Shown in pieces: positions 26,639 to 34,486 of a stretch of DNA of 64,000 nt. The stretch's first letter is position 1. Every line of letters begins with the position of its first letter. The translations under genes and the position numbers were made by a program. The DNA lies in NCBI GenBank assembly GCA_037442505.1, contig JBBIPZ010000009.1:1-64000 (forward strand). The letters run 5' to 3'. The notes beneath the pieces were generated by a model, which worked only from the letters and a program-made list of their open reading frames with translations, made no database searches and had not been told where the DNA came from. This stretch comes from JBBIPZ01 sp037442505 [NCBI: Deltaproteobacteria bacterium]. Its GTDB lineage: Bacteria > CALINM01.

Positions 26639-26660
26639 GAAGTTTTTTATCATATATAAT
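26632..26660 (+). promoter_or_regulatory. Promoter of the PAS-like gene
   Basis: TTGTAA (26632-26637), 17-base spacer, TATAAT (26655-26660), then GGAGG and ATG 26687. The -35 boxes of this and the feoB promoter occupy the same bases on opposite strands. Confidence 0.65.
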
Positions 26661-26686
26661 TATACAAGAATGGAGGAATTTAAATT

Positions 26687-27265
26687 ATGGAAAAAGAAAA
26701 TTTTTTATCGATAATATACAGATTAAACGAGAAAGACGAGATAATCTACGTTAACGAAGAGTGGGATAAATTTGCTAAAGAGAATGATGGCATACCAGAA
26801 AATTTGAGCAAGAATGTTTAAAACAAGAAGATATGGAGCTTTATAGATGGTTTTGAGACAAAACACCTGTATCAGGCAATATTAGAAAATGTAAGGCGTT
26901 ACAAAAGAACAGCTAATATTAGCATAATGTGTGATGGGCCAACAATTGTTAGAGCAATAGATATTGCTATAAAACCTCTTGAAAATAATTTTATAGAGTT
27001 TGATTGTGCTATAAAAAAGCAATATGAGCGTCCGCAAGTGATGCTTCTTGATAGGAATGTTAAAAGGTCAAATGATTTTATTAAGATGTGTAGTTACTGT
27101 AAGGCAATTAATCTTGAAAATGAATGGTTAGAAACAGAAAAAGCTGTCGCAAAACTTTCTCTTTTTTATAAAAGGGAGTTGCCTCAAATTTCTCATGGTA
27201 TTTGCCATGACTGTTATAAAAACGTGATGGACGAGTTAGAAAGATTAAGACAAAAAACTGCTTAA
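26687..27265 (+). pseudogene. PAS-like protein with Cys-rich tail, broken by one in-frame TAA
   Basis: From ATG 26687 (GGAGG upstream) the frame runs 44 codons, meets TAA at 26819-26821 and continues without any shift to 27265. The whole reading is one known architecture: an N-terminal PAS-like domain (IIYVNEEWDKFAKEN ... IWSFIDGFETKHLYQAIL), then MCSYCKAI and GICHDCY cysteine motifs at the end. A one-base change (for example TTA to TAA) explains it. The 112-residue part from 26927 is a leftover fragment. Being beside feoB and sharing the Fur-like region, it could once have been an iron- or redox-linked sensor. Either a pseudogene, a sequencing error or readthrough. Confidence 0.75.
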
Positions 27266-27396
27266 ATATATTTACAGCATGAGAAAGAAAAAAACGACTG
27301 TTCCTGAAAAGAAGGCTTGTAGCGAAACTGAGTATATGTTACAAAATATTTAAGTATTTGACGCACTATAATTTTAGCTACGTTTACCTTACCTTC

Positions 27397-27425
27397 TTGA
27401 CAACTTACTGTAAATAAGCTATTTC
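27397..27425 (+). promoter_or_regulatory. Possible uspA promoter
   Basis: TTGACA (27397-27402), 17-base spacer, TATTTC (27420-27425). A TATAAT nearer the gene lacks a -35 at proper distance. The rest of the 200-bp gap shows nothing recognisable. Confidence 0.35.
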
Positions 27426-27468
27426 TTAGTATATAAAAATTGTTATAATCACATTTTGGGGGAGGATA

Positions 27469-27960
27469 ATGAAACACAAAATTCTTATTGCTTATGACGA
27501 CACTGAAAATGCTTTAAGAGCATTAGAATACACTGCAAATATTGTTAAACTAAACCCTGACTACTTCCATATTCTTTTGTTTTTTGTGTTGCCACCATTG
27601 CCAACTGATTACATTGAGTATGCAGAGTTACCAGCAGATATTTCTGAGCAGGAAGCCCTTAAACAGAGGCAGATGCTTTTGCAACAATTAAAAAAAGATA
27701 TTGAAGGAAGAAGTGAAAAGATATTCGATAAGGCATTAAAATTGCTTAAAACATACAATATTACTAATGTAGAATGTAAATTCAGCCATTGTACTACAGA
27801 TGTGGCAGGTGAAATTATACAGGAAGTAATTAATAACTCTTACAAAACAGTTGTGATAGGCAGAAAAGGCAAAGCTTCTTTAAAAGAAAGGTTATTAGGT
27901 GGAACTGCAGAGAAGGTGATAAGATATTTGAAAAATTGTGCTGTATGGGTTGTTGAATAA
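27469..27960 (+). CDS. Universal stress protein, UspA family
   Basis: A 163-residue cytoplasmic Rossmann-like protein. The family's ATP-binding motif G-x2-G-x9-G-(S/T) is present as GRKGKASLKERLLGGTAEKV near the C-terminus, so it is of the ATP-binding Usp type. The N-terminus KILIAYDDTENALRALEYT is typical. A GGGGGAGG ribosome site precedes ATG 27469. Its own promoter lies upstream, and the lipoprotein and ppx genes follow closely. Role under stress or starvation is by family only; the neighbouring ppx (polyphosphate/ppGpp metabolism) is compatible. Confidence 0.9.
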   Translation: MKHKILIAYDDTENALRALEYTANIVKLNPDYFHILLFFVLPPLPTDYIEYAELPADISEQEALKQRQMLLQQLKKDIEGRSEKIFDKALKLLKTYNITNVECKFSHCTTDVAGEIIQEVINNSYKTVVIGRKGKASLKERLLGGTAEKVIRYLKNCAVWVVE

Positions 27961-27983
27961 GTAAAATATGTTGGAGGCAATTG

Positions 27984-28601
27984 ATGAGGAAGTTTATATT
28001 ATTTGCAGCATCTTTGTTGATATTGTCAAGTTGTACAACAGCGTTACATCCAGTGCAGTCAGAAGGAGTTACGCTTGATCCCAAAGAAAATACGTTAATT
28101 AGCGAAAAAAATAACTATAGATTAGAAGTTAAAATAGCACCTCAAAGTTATGCATTTTATGGTATGGAAGATAGCTTCATAATATTTTTTGTTAAAATGG
28201 AAAATTTAAGCAATGAAGTTATAAACACGTCACTGGAAGATTTTGTTGTTTTAGATGACAAAATGAATCAAGTTAATGTTATGTCTGTTAAAGATGTTGC
28301 CAAGATAATAGAGCAAAACCTATTTTACTTGATTCCATATCCTTATATAGGTTACTACTCAGAGGGACAAAATTACTACGAAGGCAGATATTTGTATAAT
28401 CCTGGGGCACCACACACTTATCCTGTTTCACCTAAGGATATTTATTTAGACGCGTTTCCATATGGCAAAATTCTTCCAAAGGCAAATATTGCCGGTAAGA
28501 TTTATTTTAAAAAACGCATCTCAGACACCAGGAAGATTAACTTAAAGGCAGTTAAATCCGGTAACGATTACCTGTTCAATTTTTATTTTGAAGTAAAATA
28601 G
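27984..28601 (+). CDS. Lipoprotein of unknown function
   Basis: A 205-residue exported lipoprotein: signal peptide MRKFILFAASLLILSSC with lipobox LSSC (Cys17). GGAGG lies 6 bases before ATG 27984; an in-frame TTG at 27981 is disfavoured. The mature part looks beta-rich and has a Tyr-rich stretch (YPYIGYYSEGQNYYEG). I recognise no domain. It lies between uspA and ppx, 3 bp ahead of ppx, and is probably cotranscribed. Confidence 0.75.
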   Translation: MRKFILFAASLLILSSCTTALHPVQSEGVTLDPKENTLISEKNNYRLEVKIAPQSYAFYGMEDSFIIFFVKMENLSNEVINTSLEDFVVLDDKMNQVNVMSVKDVAKIIEQNLFYLIPYPYIGYYSEGQNYYEGRYLYNPGAPHTYPVSPKDIYLDAFPYGKILPKANIAGKIYFKKRISDTRKINLKAVKSGNDYLFNFYFEVK

Positions 28602-28604
28602 CTG

Positions 28605-29513
28605 ATGTTATTTGCTGCACTTGATTTTGGTACAAACACACTAAGACTGCTTGTGAAAGATGCAGTTAATAAACAATATAGCTTCAGGAAAAACTACTAT
28701 CTTTTGCTCGGCAAAGAGTGTAAAGATGGCGAGCTAAGCAAGGCTGGAATTGCAAAGTTAAAGCATACCCTTTCTGAAATAAAGATTGTGTTACAAAATT
28801 TAGGTGTGTCTAAGGTTTTTGGTGTAGCAACAGCATTTGCAAGATCATTAACAAATCAGCAAGAGTTTATAAATACGATTGTAGAAGTGATTGACTGTGA
28901 CATACGGTTAATTGATGGTAAAACAGAAGGCGCAATTGTATCTCTTGCAGTAAAAGAATATTTTAATATTACTGGTGAATTTTTAATTCTTGATATAGGC
29001 GGTGGAAGCACTGAATTTATAATTGAAAAGAAAAAGCAACTTGACGTTATAAGTATCGATATGGGTAGTCTGTATTTAACAGAAAATTTTTTTTCTAAAT
29101 ACCCACCTGATATATCACAAATTCAAAATTTAGTTGATTTTGTTAAGATTAACTTGACGAATATTAGAGAATCTTTTGAAAATAAAAATGTATTTGGTGT
29201 GGGCGGCACTATTACTACTTTAGCTTATATTTTGTCGGGAGAGAAAAGTTATCTGCCAGAAAAAATTAATGGCTTTTTAATAAAGTATGTCCATGTCAAA
29301 GATTTTTATGAAAAAATAAAGAATATTGGCCAGAATGATTTGCTTAATAATTTCTCTGTTGAAAGTGGTAGAGAAAAGGTGCTTCTGGCAGGCACATTAG
29401 AACTACTAACCATAATGGAGACTTTTAAAATAAAAGAGATCATTGCATCCGACGTATCTTTAATTGATGGAGTAATCCCATTTTTTAAGAAAAATGCCTT
29501 TTCCAGTTTATAA
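28605..29513 (+). CDS. ppx: Ppx/GppA-family phosphatase
   Basis: Exopolyphosphatase or guanosine pentaphosphate phosphohydrolase of the ASKHA fold. The 302-residue protein carries the N-terminal phosphate motif LDFGTNTLRLLV, then GVATAFARSL, DGKTEGAIVSL, ILDIGGGSTEFI and GVGGTITTLAY, which together define the family. It is the short form, without the C-terminal HD domain. Which of the two substrates it uses cannot be told. No clear ribosome site lies before ATG 28605; coupling to the lipoprotein gene 3 bp upstream is likely. Its 3' end overlaps the convergent lptG-type gene by 29 bp. Confidence 0.9.
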   Translation: MLFAALDFGTNTLRLLVKDAVNKQYSFRKNYYLLLGKECKDGELSKAGIAKLKHTLSEIKIVLQNLGVSKVFGVATAFARSLTNQQEFINTIVEVIDCDIRLIDGKTEGAIVSLAVKEYFNITGEFLILDIGGGSTEFIIEKKKQLDVISIDMGSLYLTENFFSKYPPDISQIQNLVDFVKINLTNIRESFENKNVFGVGGTITTLAYILSGEKSYLPEKINGFLIKYVHVKDFYEKIKNIGQNDLLNNFSVESGREKVLLAGTLELLTIMETFKIKEIIASDVSLIDGVIPFFKKNAFSSL

Positions 29514-30546
29514 ATCCTAAAACGAGTAAAGGAATTGTTAAAAAAATTAGTGGTAAAGCTGGCGAAACACCAGAAGATCTAAAAACTTTAAACACAAAAG
29601 TTTTTGCAACAGTAAAGCACAAAAGAATCAGTATTCCTACAAAGATAATTTCTGTATTTTTCTTGTTTCTGCCTAACTGGAAACCAAAAGGAAAAACTAT
29701 GTAAAAAAGCATAAAGAAAGACAAAAAATTTATAATCTTGTCCAGCAATTGATAATAATAAGTTTTAACATCTATGCCTGATTTTTCTCCGGAGACAATG
29801 ATTTTCAAAATATCTCTTATACCTAACCAGTCATTTTTAAATGAAGTTTTTCCAAAATTTTTAAAAAAATCGATTTCAACCAGTGCTACGTCATTCAATT
29901 TTTGTTCAGAATGATTGGTGTAGTTATAAAGTATACCTTCCCTCGTTTTCCAAAGGTCACCGCTGCGGTAAGTGATTTTAGAAAATAGGACGGTCTCTAA
30001 GCCAGTTCGATCTTTGTTCAACTTAACAATATAAGTATCGAAAAGTATGTTTTTTTCAGGAATAAATAAATTTATGAAGATAAAGCCATCTTTAGTTTTA
30101 AACATCAAGTTAGAAACTTTTGATTCAGTGCCAATACTATCTTTTTTTAACAAACTTTCAGATTTATAGCTTGATTTTGGATATAAGAAGTTGTCATTAA
30201 CAAAAGATGAAAAAGCTAAGAAAATAACAAAAACAAAAAAAACCCAGAAAATCTTTTTTACGTTCACTCCGGCACCCAGCAAAGATGCGGTCTCATTTTT
30301 TTGTGCCAAAATGTTTAATGTGACCATTATTGATATAATTGTCACGTAAAGGTTGATTTGTAGGTGTATAAACGGTGTTCGCAAAAAGAAAAATTTTAAA
30401 ATTTCGTATAGGCTAAACTTTTGAGTTATTAAATCATCAATTTTATCGAGAAAATCAATGGATAATATGATAGTAAAGAATGCCAGATAGGTTATGACAA
30501 AATTTAAAATTAACTCTGTAAAAATAAGCTTGTATATTTTTTTCAT
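29485..30546 (-). CDS. lptG: LptF/LptG-family permease (LptG position)
   Basis: Inner-membrane subunit of the LptB2FG exporter that extracts lipopolysaccharide and starts its transport to the outer membrane. The 353-residue protein has three N-terminal and three C-terminal membrane helices around a periplasmic domain (about residues 125-260), the normal layout. The first helix pair contains the family's ETASLLGAG stretch before a cytoplasmic turn. It overlaps the lptF-type gene by 4 bases. Assignment to G rather than F rests on gene order only. lptB is not in the window. Confidence 0.85.
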   Translation of the reverse strand: MKKIYKLIFTELILNFVITYLAFFTIILSIDFLDKIDDLITQKFSLYEILKFFFLRTPFIHLQINLYVTIISIMVTLNILAQKNETASLLGAGVNVKKIFWVFFVFVIFLAFSSFVNDNFLYPKSSYKSESLLKKDSIGTESKVSNLMFKTKDGFIFINLFIPEKNILFDTYIVKLNKDRTGLETVLFSKITYRSGDLWKTREGILYNYTNHSEQKLNDVALVEIDFFKNFGKTSFKNDWLGIRDILKIIVSGEKSGIDVKTYYYQLLDKIINFLSFFMLFYIVFPFGFQLGRNKKNTEIIFVGILILLCFTVAKTFVFKVFRSSGVSPALPLIFLTIPLLVLGFINWKRHFS

Positions 30547-31601
30547 GCCTTCTTCCAGATCTTTTTGTAGAAAATGTAAATTCCGATAGAAAGTAGAACA
30601 AAGTTGACTAAAGGCATCGCAAACATAGGGTTAAAAAAGCCTTTTTGAGAAAAGGTATTTGCAAATGACGTAACGATAAAATAGAAAAGTCCGACAAATA
30701 TACTTATTGTTATGCCAACAGTTTTATAGTTTCTTGAGTGACTTATAGAGAAAGGGAACGCTAATAGCAAAAAAATAAATACGGAAAGTGGAGAGAAGAA
30801 GCGATTAACAAATTCCGTCATTTCCGGAGATGATGCATTTTTGTGATAAATTTTATTCCATAATGCAAGTGTCGATAAAGAACCTTTGCTTTGCTGTAGT
30901 TCAAAAGACGAGGAATCAAAGAAAGGATTGTATGATAGTTTTTCAAAATCCATAAAGGATGCATTGTCCTTTTCAATTTTAAAAAAATTGCCTTTGTAAA
31001 AATTAAAAAAAGATGTTGAATCTTTGGTAATTTCTGCAGTTTTGGAAAAGATAATACTTGCTTCATTGTTGTTGTCTTGTTGAAACAAAATTATATTTTC
31101 AAGTTGTTTATCTGCCTTATCGCAGTATATGTAAAGATTCTCGCTTATTTTTGTGAAGTTTTTTTCTTGAGGGGATATCTTAATATTTCCTGTTTCTATC
31201 TGGCTTAAAGTTTTCCGTAGTTGTAAATTGGTAAAAGGTTTTATAATTAAAGTAACAAAGAAATAGAAGGTAAAGATAAAAAAAGCAATGTATAAGTATG
31301 CTTTGAATACCTTGAATGCAGGAATGCCTGATGTTTGAAGAGCTGTTAACTCACTTGTGCTGGATAGTTTAGTAGTTGTAATTGATACAGAGATAAGAAA
31401 CGCTAATGGCATTATTATAACAGAAATCGATGGAAGGATGAGCAAGATAGTAAAAAAAATCTTTTCGACAGGTAAATTAAAACCGCCAGTTTCGTATATC
31501 TTGCCAAATCTTATAGCAAGACTCAGAGTTAGAAAACCAAAAAACACAGGATTGAATATGTTAAAAAATTCAGCGAAAACGAAGTCAGTAAGTTTTTTCA
31601 T
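30543..31601 (-). CDS. lptF: LptF/LptG-family permease (LptF position)
   Basis: Partner of the preceding permease in lipopolysaccharide export. The 352-residue protein has the same three-helix, periplasmic domain, three-helix arrangement. The cytoplasmic TSELTALQTSGIPAFKVF stretch is the conserved segment that contacts the LptB ATPase. Presence of both permeases shows a diderm envelope with LPS-like lipid. First gene of the pair; the ATG is preceded by a weak GAAAG site. Divergent from mobA. Confidence 0.87.
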   Translation of the reverse strand: MKKLTDFVFAEFFNIFNPVFFGFLTLSLAIRFGKIYETGGFNLPVEKIFFTILLILPSISVIIMPLAFLISVSITTTKLSSTSELTALQTSGIPAFKVFKAYLYIAFFIFTFYFFVTLIIKPFTNLQLRKTLSQIETGNIKISPQEKNFTKISENLYIYCDKADKQLENIILFQQDNNNEASIIFSKTAEITKDSTSFFNFYKGNFFKIEKDNASFMDFEKLSYNPFFDSSSFELQQSKGSLSTLALWNKIYHKNASSPEMTEFVNRFFSPLSVFIFLLLAFPFSISHSRNYKTVGITISIFVGLFYFIVTSFANTFSQKGFFNPMFAMPLVNFVLLSIGIYIFYKKIWKKA

Positions 31602-31712
31602 AATTTTCTTTCATAAATATGGTAATAGTTTTTAAAAAAAATGTAAAAATGAAAAACTAAAACGGCCTCAATTAATAATGATAAAGGTTAAAAGTTATGA
31701 TAAAATACGACT

Positions 31713-32309
31713 ATGATACTGGATGTTAATGCTTACATTTTGGCTGGTGGAAAAAGTGAAAGGATGAAAACGAATAAAGCGCTTTTAGGTTGGCGTGGCA
31801 GCACTATTTTAGAGGAGCTTCACAAAAATTTGAAACATGTTTTTTTGCAGGTATATGTAGTTATTAAACATTTTTATCTATTAGATAGCAATAAGTTTGA
31901 TTTAGTGTTTGATGAACATAGTGATTATTGTCCTCTTGTTGGTGTATTAGCTGCAATTAAACATACTGACAAATCTTATGTTTTTATAAAGGCTTGTGAT
32001 AACCCACTTTTCTCAAGACAATTGGTTGAGCAGATGTACGAGAAGTCTAAAAAATATGACATAGTTGTTCCCAGGACAGCTGATGGCTACCATCCTCTTT
32101 TTGGTTTTTATTCTAAGAAATGTTTGAGTGTTATTGACAATATGATAAACGCTGGTGATTATCGAATTATCAATCTTTACGAAAAAATGAACACTTATTT
32201 TGTTGATGATAATTTTGTCTCAAAGTTTGACAATGAGGGGGTTAGTTTGAAAAATTTAAATACCCCACAGGATTTTCATGAATTTAAAAAACGTTTTGAA
32301 GGAGTATGA
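31713..32309 (+). CDS. mobA: Molybdenum cofactor guanylyltransferase
   Basis: Transfers GMP to molybdopterin to make the guanine dinucleotide form of the molybdenum/tungsten cofactor. The 198-residue protein has the nucleotidyltransferase motif LAGGKSERM-x3-KALL at residues 10-25, then GVLAAIKH and the metal-binding ACDNPLF. Some DUF/CMP-type relatives look similar, so the exact cofactor is not certain. A TAAAAT box at 31701-31706 lies 6 bases before the ATG and there is no ribosome site, suggesting a leaderless message. Its end overlaps the frame of the TPR gene region. Molybdo- or tungsto-enzymes are not in the window. Confidence 0.85.
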   Translation: MILDVNAYILAGGKSERMKTNKALLGWRGSTILEELHKNLKHVFLQVYVVIKHFYLLDSNKFDLVFDEHSDYCPLVGVLAAIKHTDKSYVFIKACDNPLFSRQLVEQMYEKSKKYDIVVPRTADGYHPLFGFYSKKCLSVIDNMINAGDYRIINLYEKMNTYFVDDNFVSKFDNEGVSLKNLNTPQDFHEFKKRFEGV

Positions 32310-32310
32310 A

Positions 32311-34023
32311 ATGCTTGGTAAAAAAACTCCAGTCATGAATACAATTTTAGTTTTGTTGTTAATTACTTTTACGGCTTGTTCTTCTGGATTAGTATCTACA
32401 AGAACTGCCAACAATCCTGAAGTAAATGTTAAAGGGTTATCCTTATCTGATGATGATATAACACTGTATATGGGATACAATGCAGCGCTTTATGGTGGAG
32501 ACTTAAATAAAGCGCAATTTTTTCTTGAACAGTTAGTTGAAGCAAAACCTGATAATCTCGAGTTTGTTTCTGACCTAATTGGGTTATACGTTTATAGAAA
32601 AAACATCGATAAGGCATTATCTTTGATTGATAAAGCACTTGTCTTAGATCCATATAATGTTAGAATTCTGTCTTCGCTATCAGATATCTATGTAATGAAA
32701 GGAGATAAAAAATCTGCTATTGCAACATTAGAAAAGGTGCTTTCTATAGATAAAAATCGAGATAATATTCCTCTGGTACTTGCAAATCTTTATTTTCAAG
32801 AAAAGGAGTTTCAAAAGGCTGCTACACTTTTGGAGGAGTATGTTAAAGTAAAGCCAGAAAATTTTCTTGCTCACATTTATTTGGGAAGGGTTTATGAGGA
32901 ACTTGGAAAAAACGCCGAAGCTGCAAGAGAGTATGAATTAGCACTTGCTGAAAGAGAAGAAGACGAAATACTTATTACTCTGGATAATATTTACGATAAG
33001 TTGGGAGAAAAGGAAAAATCGATTGAAGTGCTTGAAAGATTCTTAAATAAAAATCCTGATTATCCAAAAGTAAGAGAAAGGGTAGCGCTGTTATATCTGG
33101 CAATAAATAATTACGAGAAGGCTTTAGACAATTATGAACAACTTTTAAAGCAGTATCCTGATAATAAGGAATTAATGTTCAAATATATTCTTATCGCAAT
33201 TGATGGCGGTTTTTATGAAAAGGCTAAAGTTAGTCTGGAAGATTTACTGAATAAAGACCCCAATAATCAAAAAGGACTGTATTTTATGGGGCTTCTTTAT
33301 AAAGAAACGAAAGAATGGGGTAAGGCGATAGATTTTCTCGAAAAGGTTACTGATAAAGAGTATGAAAAATCTGCAAAAATGTATTTATCAGTGTGTTACG
33401 AAAAAATAGGACAGAGTGATAAAGCATTTATCGTTTTGAAAGATTACTGGGAAAAGGAACATGATGGCGAAATAGGATATTATCTGGCGCTTTATTATAA
33501 AAACAAACGCGATTACGATAACGCATATAAGCTACTTGAAGAATTATTAAAAGATACTGATAACAGCAATAAAATCATCTTGCTTATGGCAGAAATACAA
33601 TTAAAAAGGAATGAGTTTGAAAAGGGCATATCACTTGTAAAAGGTTTGCTTGATAAATCTCCAGATAGTCCTGATGCGCTTAATTTTATAGGTTATAGTT
33701 ATGTAGAAAGGGGAGTCAATTTAGAAGAGGCAGAGGTGATGATACAAAAGGCTTTAAATCTTAAACCAGATGACCCATTTATAATGGATAGTCTTGCGTG
33801 GTTGTATTATATGAAAAAAGATTACCATAAGGCATTAGAAATTCAGAAAAAAGTAATTTTAAAAATAAAAGATGATGCGACTATATTAGAGCATATGGGT
33901 GATATTTTATCGATTCTTGGAGAAAAGAAAGCAGCCAGAGAATATTACAAAAAGGCGTTGGAAAATGAGCCAGAAAATATTGAACTGCTTAAAAAAAAGA
34001 TTGAGGAGTTGAAAGATTTTTAG
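32311..34023 (+). CDS. TPR-repeat lipoprotein
   Basis: A 570-residue lipoprotein: signal peptide ending FTAC (Cys23), followed by about fourteen tetratricopeptide repeats filling the rest (recurrent pattern A-x3-Y-x7-P, such as KALNLKPDDP and KKALENEPEN). I chose ATG 32311 because GGAG at 32301-32304 lies at good distance; an in-frame start at 32278 inside mobA has no such site. TPR proteins build protein scaffolds, here probably at the periplasmic face of a membrane. Directly followed by the LolB-like gene, an order also known in other diderm anaerobes, hinting at lipoprotein or outer-membrane assembly. Confidence 0.85.
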   Translation: MLGKKTPVMNTILVLLLITFTACSSGLVSTRTANNPEVNVKGLSLSDDDITLYMGYNAALYGGDLNKAQFFLEQLVEAKPDNLEFVSDLIGLYVYRKNIDKALSLIDKALVLDPYNVRILSSLSDIYVMKGDKKSAIATLEKVLSIDKNRDNIPLVLANLYFQEKEFQKAATLLEEYVKVKPENFLAHIYLGRVYEELGKNAEAAREYELALAEREEDEILITLDNIYDKLGEKEKSIEVLERFLNKNPDYPKVRERVALLYLAINNYEKALDNYEQLLKQYPDNKELMFKYILIAIDGGFYEKAKVSLEDLLNKDPNNQKGLYFMGLLYKETKEWGKAIDFLEKVTDKEYEKSAKMYLSVCYEKIGQSDKAFIVLKDYWEKEHDGEIGYYLALYYKNKRDYDNAYKLLEELLKDTDNSNKIILLMAEIQLKRNEFEKGISLVKGLLDKSPDSPDALNFIGYSYVERGVNLEEAEVMIQKALNLKPDDPFIMDSLAWLYYMKKDYHKALEIQKKVILKIKDDATILEHMGDILSILGEKKAAREYYKKALENEPENIELLKKKIEELKDF

Positions 34024-34486
34024 ATATTATTTTGTTCTAACATTTTGCCTGTTGATATCAGGGTGTGCCAAAACACTACCAGTTAAATCGGATACTCCCA
34101 TAACCTATAAAGGTTTTGGGAAGATAGAAATCGATACGAGTACGGAATTATTTGCTGGTGATTTTGCATTTTCTGGAAATGATAAGGAGTTTAGTATAGA
34201 AGTTTATCATCTTGGGATTAACATTTTTAAGGCTGACGAGAAAAACGGAAAAGTTGTTTATTATTACATGGGCAATCAGTATGATGAAGAAAGCATAAAT
34301 CATAATTTCATTTCAGTTAAGTTTAGTAATTTAAAAGATATGTTAATTGACTTAACGTTAGGGAAGGATATAGATATAAATGATGGTAGTCTGGTAGCAA
34401 GGTCTGAACTTTCAAAGACTGGTAAACTTTTATATCTGTATCTACAAGGTAGCGGCAAGATAAAAATAAGTCTACAAAACGAATAA
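34016..34486 (+). CDS. LolB-like lipoprotein with an apparent AUU start
   Basis: The first standard start in this frame (TTG 34052) gives MISGC, which cuts away the signal peptide. Extending upstream to the in-frame TGA at 34010 yields only one workable start: ATT at 34016, with GAGGAG (34004-34009) 6 bases ahead. This gives a full lipoprotein signal, (M)FRYYFVLTFCLLISGC with Cys17, and a 156-residue protein. The mature part (YKGFGKIEID ... FAGDFAFSG) resembles the beta half-barrel of LolB, the outer-membrane lipoprotein receptor, but the match is weak. Overlaps the TPR gene by 8 bases. A base error creating the missing start is the alternative. Confidence 0.65.
   Translation: MFRYYFVLTFCLLISGCAKTLPVKSDTPITYKGFGKIEIDTSTELFAGDFAFSGNDKEFSIEVYHLGINIFKADEKNGKVVYYYMGNQYDEESINHNFISVKFSNLKDMLIDLTLGKDIDINDGSLVARSELSKTGKLLYLYLQGSGKIKISLQNE

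Noticed and set aside
26819-26821. Genome-wide recoding of TAA
   Set aside because: TAA ends rpsP, recR, zapA and many other normal-length genes in this window, so it is a functional stop.
27266-27468. Hidden gene or RNA between the PAS-like gene and uspA
   Set aside because: No frame with a ribosome site or family pattern, and no strong secondary structure; only a possible promoter.
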